Assembly (NCBI RefSeq): GCF_021190955.1
Contig: NZ_JAIOAO010000002.1
Span: 1,240,001-1,304,000 of the forward strand
Direction of reading: 5' to 3'
DNA: 64,000 nucleotides
Origin: Parachryseolinea silvisoli
GTDB taxonomy: Bacteria; Bacteroidota; Bacteroidia; Cytophagales; Cyclobacteriaceae
The position numbers and the translations under genes are program-made. Positions 41,853 to 51,249 of the stretch are shown here, piece after piece (position 1 is the stretch's first letter; the number at the start of each line of letters is the position of its first letter). The notes beneath the pieces are model-generated. The model was not told the DNA's origin. It made no database searches and saw only the letters and a list, made by a program, of their open reading frames with translations.

Positions 41853-43181
41853 GTGGAGCTCAGGGATCTTATCGTTACACCGTTTTTGATTGTGCTGGTG
41901 TATGTCGGCGCGTATCTGGTTTACCTACGGGTAACAGATGACTGGACGCGTCGCTATTTTTTTCCGGCGCTGACAGCGAAGATCGTGGGGGCGCTGGCAC
42001 TGGGGTTTGTATATCAATTTTATTACAACGGCGGAGATACCTATAATTTTCATACACACGGCAGCCGGCACATTTGGAGGGCCTTTATGGACAACCCGGA
42101 GACGGGATTCAAGTTGTTGTTTTCAAACGGAAAAATGCACAGCGATGTGTACGAGTACGCAAGCCGTATCGCCTTTTTTCGGGATGCTCAATCGTACGTT
42201 GTCATCCGCATTGCTGCGGTGTTTGACCTGATCACATTTTCATCGTATTCGGCCACGGCGGTATTATTCTCGGTCGTGAGCTTTATCGGTTTATGGATGC
42301 TCTTTCGTTCATTTTACGAACTTGCGCCCGAGCAACACAAATGGATCGCCCTGGCAACGCTGTTTATTCCGTCGGTTGTTTTTTGGGGGTCGGGGTTGCT
42401 CAAGGATACCATTACGCTGGCAGGCCTGGGTGTCGCAACGTTTTGCGTCAAACGCATTTTTCTGGATAGGCAATTCAGCATATCGCGGTTGATCACGCTA
42501 ATCATATCCTTCTATTTGATTTTTCTGATCAAGAAGTATATCCTTTTATGTTATCTGCCGGCCGTCATGGTATGGGTATATGCCGTCAACCTGACATATA
42601 TACGCTCGGCGATGTTGAAAATGCTGATGTTTCCGGTCATTACCATGCTCGTGGCAATACTGGGATACTATGCAGTAGCACAGGTGGGGAAGGATGATCC
42701 GCGGTATGCGCTTGAGAAGCTGGGAAGCACGGCAAAGCTTACGGCGTATGATATTGCGTATCAAACGGGCCGCGATGCCGGCAGTACCTATTCGCTGGGA
42801 GAGCTTGATGGATCTTTCGGCGGCATGATGAAGCTCGCCCCGCAGGCAGTGAACGTATCATTGTTCCGGCCCTACCTCTGGGAGGTTCGTAATCCGTTGA
42901 TGCTGATGTCGGCGCTCGAGTCGACGGCATTGTTGGTATTGACACTTTATGTACTGGTGGCGAGACGGCGTATGATCACGCGTTCGCTGGCAAACCCGCA
43001 CGTCATTTTTTGCCTGGTATTCAGCATTACCTTTGCTTTTGCCGTGGGCGTGTCGTCGTTTAACTTCGGCACCCTAAGTCGGTATAAGATTCCGTTGCTG
43101 CCATTTTACACCCTGATGTTAATTCAGTTGTATTTTGTGAACAGACCGAGTACCGTAGATGCGTTGGAGCGTACGGAGTAG
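41853..43181 (+). CDS. Polytopic membrane protein, possible GT-C glycosyltransferase
   Basis: 442 residues from GTG 41853; no ATG is near. About ten membrane segments. An outside loop with YYNGGDTYNFHTHGSRHI holds acidic and His residues, and PSVVFWGSGLLKDTITLAGL is a conserved-looking cytoplasmic turn. It resembles Bacteroidota membrane proteins found in exopolysaccharide clusters; a GT-C enzyme or polymerase are both possible. It marks the left end of the glycan cluster, and its last 58 bases overlap the tail of the next, opposite gene. Confidence 0.75.
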   Translation: MELRDLIVTPFLIVLVYVGAYLVYLRVTDDWTRRYFFPALTAKIVGALALGFVYQFYYNGGDTYNFHTHGSRHIWRAFMDNPETGFKLLFSNGKMHSDVYEYASRIAFFRDAQSYVVIRIAAVFDLITFSSYSATAVLFSVVSFIGLWMLFRSFYELAPEQHKWIALATLFIPSVVFWGSGLLKDTITLAGLGVATFCVKRIFLDRQFSISRLITLIISFYLIFLIKKYILLCYLPAVMVWVYAVNLTYIRSAMLKMLMFPVITMLVAILGYYAVAQVGKDDPRYALEKLGSTAKLTAYDIAYQTGRDAGSTYSLGELDGSFGGMMKLAPQAVNVSLFRPYLWEVRNPLMLMSALESTALLVLTLYVLVARRRMITRSLANPHVIFCLVFSITFAFAVGVSSFNFGTLSRYKIPLLPFYTLMLIQLYFVNRPSTVDALERTE

Positions 43182-44212
43182 GCACGGAGGATCTTTTCCC
43201 GTCCCTTTTCGCCCATGCGGCGGCGCCGGTCTTTGTGTTTAATCAACACTTCCAATGCGTCTAGCCATTCCGGTGGGGTGCTGCATAAGAACCCGTTTTC
43301 CCCCGGGTCAACGATCTCCGTATTAACGCCAACCGGCGCGACGACGGCGGGTATCTCCAGCGCCATGTATTGCAGAGCTTTGAAGCCGCATTTGCCTTTG
43401 GCCCAGATGTCGTCGGTCAGGGGCATGATGCCGATGTCGATCTGTAAAAGATCCTGTGCCTCTTGCTCTTTGCGCCACGGCACAAAACGAAAGTGTTTGA
43501 GCGCCAGCGTCGGAGCCTTGTCGGCAATGACGACGAACTCGATGCTATTGCCGTGCCGTGCTTCCAATGTTTGAAGCACAGGGACAATGTCGTCGAGATA
43601 CTTGAGTGTAGAGTGCGAGCCCGTCCAGCCGATGGTGGTGACAGTCCGGGGAGGTTGCGGTGGATAGAGGGTTGGATTGTGAAGGTGGTCGGTGTCGATG
43701 GTGGTCGGGTTGATCACGACATGTGGTGTAAACTGCCGGGCGTAATCGGCTAAGTAAGCATTGCCGCAACTAACCTTATAGCTCCACCGGCAAATGGCGG
43801 CCACCTTGCTGTGCCATTTGATACGTGCCGCGATGCTGTTGGCATCAGACGTATTGGGAAGCCAGATTGCGTCGTCGAAATCATAGATGATCTTTTTACG
43901 CAATACCCTGGCAATGAACCACTCCAATACCGGCGGACCTACGGGCAACGCTTCGCGGTGAATGAAGACCATGTCGTAGGAGAGTATCAGGAACGGTGCG
44001 AACATTCTGCGCAGCACGCCGCGCACAAAGCCCATGACTTTCTGAACAGCGTGACCTTTTTTATACAGGATTCTCCATGCCCTGATATCCCAAAAGGATT
44101 GGTATCGATAGGTGATACCGGCTGTTGTCAGTAAGGGAAAATACTGTTCAAAGCGAAAGCGCTGGGACGGCGATTCTTTTACCGGGTACGGTATGAGCAA
44201 AAATAATTTCAT
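43124..44212 (-). CDS. Glycosyltransferase, GT4-like
   Basis: 362 residues, GT-B fold. The N-terminal half has VFIHREALPVGPP and KKIIYDFDDAIWL, usual in this group; the C-terminal half has TIGWTGSHSTLKYLDDI (nucleotide-sugar loop) and GKCGFKALQYMALEIPAVV, with the Lys and Ala/Glu area of family 4, then GVNTEIVDPGENGFLC. It transfers a sugar from a nucleotide donor to a growing glycan in the cytoplasm; sugars unknown. It is the only gene of the cluster on the minus strand. Confidence 0.88.
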   Translation of the reverse strand: MKLFLLIPYPVKESPSQRFRFEQYFPLLTTAGITYRYQSFWDIRAWRILYKKGHAVQKVMGFVRGVLRRMFAPFLILSYDMVFIHREALPVGPPVLEWFIARVLRKKIIYDFDDAIWLPNTSDANSIAARIKWHSKVAAICRWSYKVSCGNAYLADYARQFTPHVVINPTTIDTDHLHNPTLYPPQPPRTVTTIGWTGSHSTLKYLDDIVPVLQTLEARHGNSIEFVVIADKAPTLALKHFRFVPWRKEQEAQDLLQIDIGIMPLTDDIWAKGKCGFKALQYMALEIPAVVAPVGVNTEIVDPGENGFLCSTPPEWLDALEVLIKHKDRRRRMGEKGREKILRAYSVRSNASTVLGLFTKYN

Positions 44213-44280
44213 TGTAAATTCACCTAAAAATCGGGAATTAGAGAGAATTTAGCGTCCTTCTATCACAGGAACTTTTCTGA

Positions 44281-45228
44281 ATGACTCCACAGATATCCTT
44301 CATTATTCCGCTGTACAACGAGGCACTGGTGTTTCAAAAGCTCATTCAACGGATCGATGCGTTGGCGGAACGTGTGGAGCAGACACTGGAAGTAATTCTC
44401 ATTGACGATGGGAGCCGGGACGAGACCCCATACCTGATGCGGCAGGTAGCCCTGAACAATCCTCGGTATCATTGCATTTTTCTTTCGCGCAACTTTGGTC
44501 ACCAATATGCGCTTAGCGCAGGCCTGCGGTATGCACGCGCGACGGAAGCTGTCATGATTCTGGATGGCGACCTGCAAGACCCTCCGGAATTGTTTTTTGA
44601 ATTCTATCAATGTTACCTCGAAGGTTTTGACGTCATTTATGGCGTGCGGAAAAAGCGGAAGGAAGGAGCGTTTAAGAGAGTGAGCTATTTTTTGTTCTAC
44701 CGCTTGCTCCAACGTATTTCCAATACACCCGTGTTTCTGGATTCGGGTGACTTTTCGATGATCAGCAGACGGGTGACCAATATCATCAACAGCATGCCCG
44801 AGGACAACCGCTTCCTGCGCGGACTGCGCAGTTGGATAGGCTTCAACCAGAAGGGAGTTCCGTATGAGCGGGATGCGCGGGCAGGCGGCGAGCCGAAATA
44901 CACACTGGCGCGGTTGATGAAGCTGGCCTATGAAGGCGTATTTAATTTCAGCGTTTTCCCCATCAAGTTTCTGACCTTTTCCGGGGCATGTTGCCTGATT
45001 CTTGCCGTGGGCTACTTTGTTATCACCCTTGTGCGCAAACTGGTGTGGGGCGATGTGCCGGTGGGATTCACGGCGCTGCTGTTTATGGTCATCTTATTCG
45101 GCGGCATTCAGCTTGTTTCGATCGGTATCATCGGCGAGTACGTGTCGCGTACGTTTTTGCAGGTAAAGAACAGGCCATTGTTTATTGTCAAAGAGCGAAT
45201 TACTGAAGGACAAATTATTCATGACTAG
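44281..45228 (+). CDS. GT2 glycosyltransferase, polyprenyl-phosphate type
   Basis: 315 residues. ISFIIPLYNEALVFQKLI and EVILIDDGSRDETP start the GT2 domain; MILDGDLQDPPELF carries the DxD metal site, and LDSGDFSMISRRV follows. Two membrane segments near the C-terminus (FSGACCLILAVGYFVITLV, LLFMVILFGGIQLVSIGII) and GEYVSRTFLQVKNRPLFI are typical of the DPM1/ArnC/GtrB group. These put a sugar on undecaprenyl phosphate for use by GT-C enzymes across the membrane, fitting the polytopic proteins nearby at 46000 and 48033. Confidence 0.92.
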   Translation: MTPQISFIIPLYNEALVFQKLIQRIDALAERVEQTLEVILIDDGSRDETPYLMRQVALNNPRYHCIFLSRNFGHQYALSAGLRYARATEAVMILDGDLQDPPELFFEFYQCYLEGFDVIYGVRKKRKEGAFKRVSYFLFYRLLQRISNTPVFLDSGDFSMISRRVTNIINSMPEDNRFLRGLRSWIGFNQKGVPYERDARAGGEPKYTLARLMKLAYEGVFNFSVFPIKFLTFSGACCLILAVGYFVITLVRKLVWGDVPVGFTALLFMVILFGGIQLVSIGIIGEYVSRTFLQVKNRPLFIVKERITEGQIIHD

Positions 45229-46003
45229 AGAAGTGATCATGTTATCACCGGCGGCCCCGGTGAGTATGGCAGATGAGTGGTACGCGATTGCCTCACCCGA
45301 CCATTTTTGGATGGAGTGGCGCTTTCGTGCGATTATACATAACCTGCATAAAGCCGGTAAATTGACACCGGGAACCGGCGGACGTTTTCTTGAGATCGGT
45401 TGTGGACATGGCGCCTTCATTCAACAGCTCGAGCGCGACCCCACCATCGTTACCGATGGGTGCGATCTGAACCTATATGCATTGCAACAGATCCCTCCCG
45501 TGAAAGGCAATATTTACGTATACGATATATATAAGCAACAGTCAGAGATGCTCGGCAAGTATGCCGGTGTATTTCTGCTGGATGTGATCGAGCATATCGA
45601 CGACGACCGCAGTTTTTTAAAGGCGGCGCATGACCACGTGCAACCCGGTGGCCTGGTGGTCGTAAATGTTCCGGCCTTGCAGACGCTTTTTAGCAAGTAT
45701 GATACAGCGGCGGGTCACAAACGGCGGTATACACGGCAAAGCCTGCGCGCCGCGTTGGAAGCCAGTGGCCTGGAACCGCTGCATGTTGGCTATTGGGGAC
45801 TGTCGCTGATACCTATAGCTGTTTTGCGCAAGCTATACCTGGCGTTTGTGTCACCAGACAAAGTCATCGAACGCGGATTTAAACCACCTGCTCCGGTGGT
45901 GAATATGTTGTTTAAAGTGTTGATGAAGTTGGAGATGGCTATCTTCAAAGCACCCCTACTCGGTACGTCTGTATTGGCCGTAGCCCGAAAGCAAGCAAAA
46001 TGA
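45221..46003 (+). CDS. SAM-dependent methyltransferase
   Basis: 260 residues from ATG 45221, which overlaps the GT2 stop by 8 bases; ATG 45239 is the alternative. Motif I is FLEIGCGHGAF, followed by DGCDLNLYAL and VFLLDVIEHIDDDRSFL, VQPGGLVVVNVPA: a class I methyltransferase of the type found with polyprenyl-linked glycans. A hydrophobic C-terminal part (WGLSLIPIAVLRKLYLAFV) may hold it at the membrane. It may methylate a sugar or a lipid carrier. Confidence 0.88.
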   Translation: MTREVIMLSPAAPVSMADEWYAIASPDHFWMEWRFRAIIHNLHKAGKLTPGTGGRFLEIGCGHGAFIQQLERDPTIVTDGCDLNLYALQQIPPVKGNIYVYDIYKQQSEMLGKYAGVFLLDVIEHIDDDRSFLKAAHDHVQPGGLVVVNVPALQTLFSKYDTAAGHKRRYTRQSLRAALEASGLEPLHVGYWGLSLIPIAVLRKLYLAFVSPDKVIERGFKPPAPVVNMLFKVLMKLEMAIFKAPLLGTSVLAVARKQAK

Positions 46004-47973
46004 CCGAAGCGCGCTTCCTGTTTGTTCAATATGGTGTGGTGCTCCTGCTGACGGCGGGAGTGCTTTGTCTGTTGGGAAGCATCGGGCAGCGTATTGTCGG
46101 ATGGCGCATAGGCAATCCGTATGCGTCGTGGCTGGCCCGGGGATTTGTGGGGTACCTGTTGGTCCTGATCGTCTATGCGGTGGTATGTACAGGAGGTGTA
46201 ACGGTAAATCTTGTTTTTGTCCCGATACTGGCGTTGGCATTCTGGGAAGTTCGGAAAAACCGGGCAACGATCGCGCCTGTCGTGCGGCCTGCCCGGTCCG
46301 TTGTAGGATCTGCGCTGGCGGCACTGGTGCTGCTGTTCGCGTGGAGTTGGTGGACGTTGTATACCGATCTGCACGACATCATGGCCGACTATGGATACGC
46401 AGATTATGTGCTGTATAGTCGAATATCTCATATGATTGGTGTCGCCGGATATGAGAACGGATTTAATTTTCTGAATACCTATGATGCGACGTATCACGGT
46501 GCGGAACCCTATCATTATTTTGATCTGTGGGGTGGCTCGGTGGTGGCGACGATATTCTCTTTGAATCATTACCTCACACTAAAGTTGGTGGTATACCCGC
46601 TCTTTTTCTGGTTTATATTTTTGGGATATGGCGCGCAGGTTCACCGGCCTGATACGCCCTGGCGTTCGTTTTTTGTGTTGATTCTGCTGTTGTTTATCAG
46701 CGGAGTATACTTTCATTTTTATCGATACCATCCTTTTCTGCAATCCCTGGCAAGCTTGCAATTCAATGTGCTGACGCCGACGATCAACAAGCTGTCCTAT
46801 TTTTATGTTTTTCTGTTGTCGGCTTTGTTGTTGTATCGACACGGGCAAACGAATCTGGCGTTGCTTTGCCTGTGTAGTCTACCCGTGGCAAACATTGTTT
46901 CGTTTCCGGTTTGGTGCGCTGCCGGTGGTGTTGTCGTCGTGGCGTATTTGAGGAAGGCTGTACCGGCAAACATGTTCTGGCAGCAAGTTCTTTGTATCGC
47001 AGTGCCGGTGTGTGGTGTTTTTATCTTTTATGCGATCTTCAAACAAAATGAGCTGGGATTGGGAGGGGCGGAAATTGCCGCGCCCGCAAAATTGTTGGTG
47101 CAGGCAGCGGACGGCTTTCAGTGGCGCACGCGGTTTAATATTGTGGTGGGGAGTGTGCTGCACTTATTTATTTTATATGCGCCTATTGTATTGCCGCTGC
47201 TGATCTTTTTTGTTGTGAATAAGATATGGCCGACAAAGCGTTATTTCTTGCCGGCAGGTGTTGTTGCACTGTGCATCCTGGGTGGTATCGGCGCCTGGGC
47301 TTTGTTATACCAGGAACTGAATTCCTTTCAGGTGTTTAGCAATATCAGCATTGTGTTGTTAAACATCCTCGTGGCAGTCGGTGTTATATACGTGTATAAC
47401 CGGCTTCCGAGTCGGTCGGTAAAGTATAGCATAGTATGTTTAACGCTGATGATGGCCCTGTTGCTTGTGCAGGGAGCCCAGGCATTTTCACGGCTGCATG
47501 CGCCGGACGTGCATTCGTCCGAATATCTGGGCGCGGTGCAACGGGCTGTGGCGCAATACCGTCTTCGGGCCGGTGTTTCGATTAAGGACGCCAGGGCCTT
47601 GCAGGATATTTTCTCGAAATATAACGCGGCGTATCCCATGGGAGATTATTTGGTCGTCATGCGGGATGGTCTTTCGGTTGTGAATATCGGCGACTTCAAC
47701 ACACCCATAGACTCGTCGTCGGTATTAAACCAATACCGGTCGGTGAAAGCTATTCAAAACGGATTGTTTTATAAGCAGGTAATGCAGGCGCACAAAAACG
47801 AGGTTCCGTCCGGGGACGTTATCGAACGTGAGCAGGTGGCGTTTATTCGCCGCCATCGCATGCAGTTTGTGATCCTGTCGGCCAACGCAGCCTTGCCGGA
47901 AGCATTGGCAGCGGAGGTGGTGCACGAAATAACGGATTCAAAATCAGGTGAGCGCTTTTTGATCTTAAAGTAA
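46000..47973 (+). CDS. Large polytopic membrane protein, GT-C-like
   Basis: 657 residues with about twelve to thirteen membrane segments and a soluble C-terminal part from about 500. An outer loop has TYDATYHGAEPYHYFDLWGG, with acidic and His residues such as are seen in GT-C enzymes. I do not recognise a named family. Start overlaps the methyltransferase stop (ATGA). It could use the sugar-phosphate lipid made by the protein at 44281. Confidence 0.75.
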   Translation: MTEARFLFVQYGVVLLLTAGVLCLLGSIGQRIVGWRIGNPYASWLARGFVGYLLVLIVYAVVCTGGVTVNLVFVPILALAFWEVRKNRATIAPVVRPARSVVGSALAALVLLFAWSWWTLYTDLHDIMADYGYADYVLYSRISHMIGVAGYENGFNFLNTYDATYHGAEPYHYFDLWGGSVVATIFSLNHYLTLKLVVYPLFFWFIFLGYGAQVHRPDTPWRSFFVLILLLFISGVYFHFYRYHPFLQSLASLQFNVLTPTINKLSYFYVFLLSALLLYRHGQTNLALLCLCSLPVANIVSFPVWCAAGGVVVVAYLRKAVPANMFWQQVLCIAVPVCGVFIFYAIFKQNELGLGGAEIAAPAKLLVQAADGFQWRTRFNIVVGSVLHLFILYAPIVLPLLIFFVVNKIWPTKRYFLPAGVVALCILGGIGAWALLYQELNSFQVFSNISIVLLNILVAVGVIYVYNRLPSRSVKYSIVCLTLMMALLLVQGAQAFSRLHAPDVHSSEYLGAVQRAVAQYRLRAGVSIKDARALQDIFSKYNAAYPMGDYLVVMRDGLSVVNIGDFNTPIDSSSVLNQYRSVKAIQNGLFYKQVMQAHKNEVPSGDVIEREQVAFIRRHRMQFVILSANAALPEALAAEVVHEITDSKSGERFLILK

Positions 47974-48032
47974 GGGAATGACGCAATACACAAGGAGATC
48001 ATTGACCATAGCCCGAAAGCGGTAAAATTGAG

Positions 48033-49220
48033 ATGGAACTGAACAGAACAGATATGCATCTGGGACACATTCTGGTGCGCTGCGCGGACGGGATCATCGG
48101 CGCGACCGCTGCGCTGGTAAAGAAGCGATACGCGATGGTGGTCATACCGTTCTTCGCGGCAGTACTTTCGTTATTTTTTGCATTTCCATCGTACGATGTT
48201 GCCAGTAAGCCCGAAATGGCCCACAGTTGGGATGCGGTATTGTTACAATCTCACAATGTTCTGAATGCAGTTGAGTACGATCCTGCCAGCCATGCCGCAA
48301 ATATCGCTTTTCGGTTTACTCCCACGTTGTTGGGCGGTTTGTTGGGGATTCACACGCTGAAGGCTTTTCTCGTGTTTCAGGGTGTGGCCCTGATTATCCT
48401 GTTTGTGCTGATTGGCCGATTGTTTCAGCGGCTCGTTACTGATAATGTGGTGGCCTGTTTGCTTACGCTGGCCACGGCATTTGTGTTTATCGGCAACGTG
48501 CTGTGCTCGGATTATCGCGGATTCTTCGACGTATTTGCTTTTCTTTTCCTGGTAGCCGGTATGCTTGCCGGACCCTCCATCCTGACATTTCTTTTTTTAC
48601 TGCTGGCATATTTCACCGATGAACGCGCGTTGATTGCCTCTAGTCTGGTATACCTGCTCTTTGTGTTTGCCAATCTGCGCGACCTGACGGACTTGAAATT
48701 TAAGCATCTGTTTTTTTTTAACAAGCAGATGGTGGCCGTACTGGCGTCGTGGGTTGTTTATTTTGGGATTCGATCCTATCTGTCGCATGTATTCGGTTTT
48801 CGGACCAACGCGACGGGCCTGACAGATTACCTGGCATTAACCCAGGGGAGACAGATCAACCTGGCGCCGTTTGCTATGTGGACGGGGCTGGAAGGTTTTT
48901 GGATCCTGGTGATAGTTGCTCTTTTTGTATTGGTCTACGCACGTAAGTATTCCTTTGCTTTCTTATACATCCTGGGTATGGGCGTGATTATCTTTGTGGC
49001 TGTCTGTGTGTTCGACATGACGCGAAGCATGGCCTATCTGCTGCCTGCGATATTTGCGAGCCTGGTGGTGCTGCAGAAAACACAGACAGAACGCACGCTG
49101 CGTTACATCGCCCTGGGCGTATTGGTGGTTTGCTTGTTTCCAACCTACTATGCCGGCGGAACAAGCGATATCAGCGTCTTTTATCCGATGCCCATGCAGG
49201 TGTTCAGGATGATGCGGTAA
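48033..49220 (+). CDS. Polytopic membrane protein of glycan cluster
   Basis: 395 residues, about nine membrane segments. Loop sequence MAHSWDAVLLQSHNVLNAVEYD and SDYRGFFDVFAFLFLVAG are the most polar conserved-looking parts. No named family. Likely a GT-C-type transferase or a transport/ligase component. It is followed after 5 bases by the ABC exporter permease. Confidence 0.72.
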   Translation: MELNRTDMHLGHILVRCADGIIGATAALVKKRYAMVVIPFFAAVLSLFFAFPSYDVASKPEMAHSWDAVLLQSHNVLNAVEYDPASHAANIAFRFTPTLLGGLLGIHTLKAFLVFQGVALIILFVLIGRLFQRLVTDNVVACLLTLATAFVFIGNVLCSDYRGFFDVFAFLFLVAGMLAGPSILTFLFLLLAYFTDERALIASSLVYLLFVFANLRDLTDLKFKHLFFFNKQMVAVLASWVVYFGIRSYLSHVFGFRTNATGLTDYLALTQGRQINLAPFAMWTGLEGFWILVIVALFVLVYARKYSFAFLYILGMGVIIFVAVCVFDMTRSMAYLLPAIFASLVVLQKTQTERTLRYIALGVLVVCLFPTYYAGGTSDISVFYPMPMQVFRMMR

Positions 49221-49225
49221 CGGGG

Positions 49226-50086
49226 ATGGATGCCATGGAAAATAGTCGTACTATGAAGAATCTCGAAGATGTATTAGTTATAGAGCCCCCGCGTAAGTTC
49301 TCCCTGAACCTTACCGAAGTCTGGCAATACCGGGAGCTGTTCTATTTTTTCACCTGGCGCGATGTCAAGGTCAAATACAAACAAACTGCCCTGGGTGTGA
49401 TCTGGGTCGTCATGCAACCTTTGCTGATGGTGCTTATTTTCACCTTGTTCTTCGGCCGTGCGCTGAATATCAAGACCGATCCGCTGCCATACCCCTTGTT
49501 TGTTTTTTCCGGCTTGCTGCTGTGGAATTTTTTCTCCTCCAGTATCATTACGGCGGGCAACAGCATGCTGAACAATGCACCCATCATCAAGAAGATCTAT
49601 TTCCCGCGGATCATCATTCCGACATCGTCGCTACTGGTATCCTTTATTGATCTGGCCATTGCCTTTGTGGTATTTGTCGCCATGCTGGTGTACTATGCCG
49701 TAGACGTGGAGTTGCTGTCGATCCTGCTCTTCTGGCCGCTCGGGTTACTGATTACCCTTGTCGGCGCATTGGGCATCGGCAGCCTGCTGTCGGCGCTGAC
49801 CGTGAAGTATCGGGACTTTCGCTACGTTGTGCCTTTTGGCCTGCAGCTGGCGCTGTTTGTAAGCCCGGTGATCTATCCCACCACCGTCACAGGCCATGCC
49901 TGGATTGGCTACTGTCTGGCTATCAACCCCATGTACGCGGCCATAACATTGTTCCGTGCCGGGTTGATGCATATGACCTTCGACCTGCCCCTGCTGTACA
50001 TAAGTACGGTATCGACAGTTATTTTTCTGGTACTGGGATTGTATTATTTTAGAAGAACGGAAGCATACTTTGCTGACATTGCGTGA
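49226..50086 (+). CDS. wzm: Polysaccharide ABC exporter permease (Wzm/TagG type)
   Basis: 286 residues from ATG 49226 (ATGs at 49235 and 49253 are also possible). The N-terminal amphipathic part with YRELFYFFTWRDVKVKYKQT and LGVIWVVMQPLLMVLIFTLF is the ABC-2 polysaccharide export signature. Six membrane segments. GALGIGSLLSALTVKYRDFR and SPVIYPTTV are also characteristic. With the ATPase downstream (overlap of four bases) it moves a finished lipid-linked glycan across the inner membrane. Confidence 0.94.
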   Translation: MDAMENSRTMKNLEDVLVIEPPRKFSLNLTEVWQYRELFYFFTWRDVKVKYKQTALGVIWVVMQPLLMVLIFTLFFGRALNIKTDPLPYPLFVFSGLLLWNFFSSSIITAGNSMLNNAPIIKKIYFPRIIIPTSSLLVSFIDLAIAFVVFVAMLVYYAVDVELLSILLFWPLGLLITLVGALGIGSLLSALTVKYRDFRYVVPFGLQLALFVSPVIYPTTVTGHAWIGYCLAINPMYAAITLFRAGLMHMTFDLPLLYISTVSTVIFLVLGLYYFRRTEAYFADIA

Positions 50087-51240
50087 AATCCATCCTCGAC
50101 ATTGAGCATATCTCCAAGCTCTTTCTGATCAGTCATCAAGGGCTGCCTTATTTAAGTCTGCGTGAGCGTCTGACGGGTCTTTTCCGTGGCCGTGAAAAAC
50201 AAGAGCCCTTCTGGGCTTTGCAAGATGTTTCATTTTCCGTGACACCTGGCGAGTCGCTGGGGATTATTGGTAAGAATGGTGCCGGCAAGTCTACCTTGTT
50301 GAAGATTCTCTCCCGTATTACGCCGCCCACGAGCGGCCGGATCGTAAGCCGGGGCCGCATTGCCAGCTTGCTGGAAGTGGGAACGGGCTTTCACCAGGAG
50401 CTTACCGGTCGGGAGAACATTTTTATGAACGGCTCGATCCTCGGCATGCGCCGGTCGGAGATCACGGCGAGCTTTGACCAGATAGTGGACTTTAGTGGCG
50501 TAGAGAATTTTCTCGATACACCCATCAAGCATTATTCCAGCGGAATGCAGTTACGCCTGGCGTTTGCTGTGGCGGCACACCTGGAGCCGGAGATATTGAT
50601 CGTAGACGAAGTATTGGCCGTGGGCGATGCCGAGTTTCAAAAGAAGTGCTTGAAAAAAATGGAAGACGTGGCCGGCCAGGGGCGGACAATTTTATTTGTC
50701 AGTCACAATATGGACGCCGTGACAGCCCTGTGCAAAAAGGGTGTCTTTTTGAAGCAAGGTCAGGTAGAAGGTTATGGTGACATTCACGAGATCGTGCGCA
50801 GCTACCACGACGAGACGCACCATAACAGCATGACACTCGAGAAAGGTTCGGTTCGCTCGGTAGAGATCCAACAACAAGGCGAGACGCTTGTGCTGACTGT
50901 AAGCTACCAGCACGACGCGGTGATTGATTATCCCAACCTCGGCTTTTCTATACGCGATATGTTTGGCCATCCGCTGGCGGGTACAAACCCGATGAAGTCA
51001 CAAGTAAATATGTATCCCTACAAACCTTCGCGCGAGGGACGCATCGAGGTAACGATATCGTCGCCGAAGTTCATGGAGGGCACCTATCAGCTATACGTAT
51101 GGTTTGGCGATAGCCGGCGCAACTTTTTCGAGACAAAGGACCCCATCCTGTTTCAGGTAACAAAGATGAGCCCTGAACAAGGCCGCAATGCAAAATTTGA
51201 CGGCTATATAATTCCTGAGTGCCAGTGGAATTTTTTCTAA
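50083..51240 (+). CDS. wzt: Polysaccharide ABC exporter ATPase with glycan-binding domain (Wzt type)
   Basis: 385 residues from GTG 50083, overlapping the permease stop. Walker A IIGKNGAGKST, signature YSSGMQLRLAFAVA, Walker B ILIVDEVLAVGD and switch FVSHNM. The N-terminal insert (LSLRERLTGLFRGREKQEPFWAL, in part) is typical of this subgroup. Residues from about 255 form the beta-sandwich Wzt_C domain (SVRSVEIQQQGETLVLTVSY), which in E. coli O8/O9a recognises the modified end of the glycan before export. So the glycan is probably capped, perhaps by one of the cluster's methyltransferases. Confidence 0.94.
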   Translation: MKSILDIEHISKLFLISHQGLPYLSLRERLTGLFRGREKQEPFWALQDVSFSVTPGESLGIIGKNGAGKSTLLKILSRITPPTSGRIVSRGRIASLLEVGTGFHQELTGRENIFMNGSILGMRRSEITASFDQIVDFSGVENFLDTPIKHYSSGMQLRLAFAVAAHLEPEILIVDEVLAVGDAEFQKKCLKKMEDVAGQGRTILFVSHNMDAVTALCKKGVFLKQGQVEGYGDIHEIVRSYHDETHHNSMTLEKGSVRSVEIQQQGETLVLTVSYQHDAVIDYPNLGFSIRDMFGHPLAGTNPMKSQVNMYPYKPSREGRIEVTISSPKFMEGTYQLYVWFGDSRRNFFETKDPILFQVTKMSPEQGRNAKFDGYIIPECQWNFF

Positions 51241-51249
51241 CGACATGCT

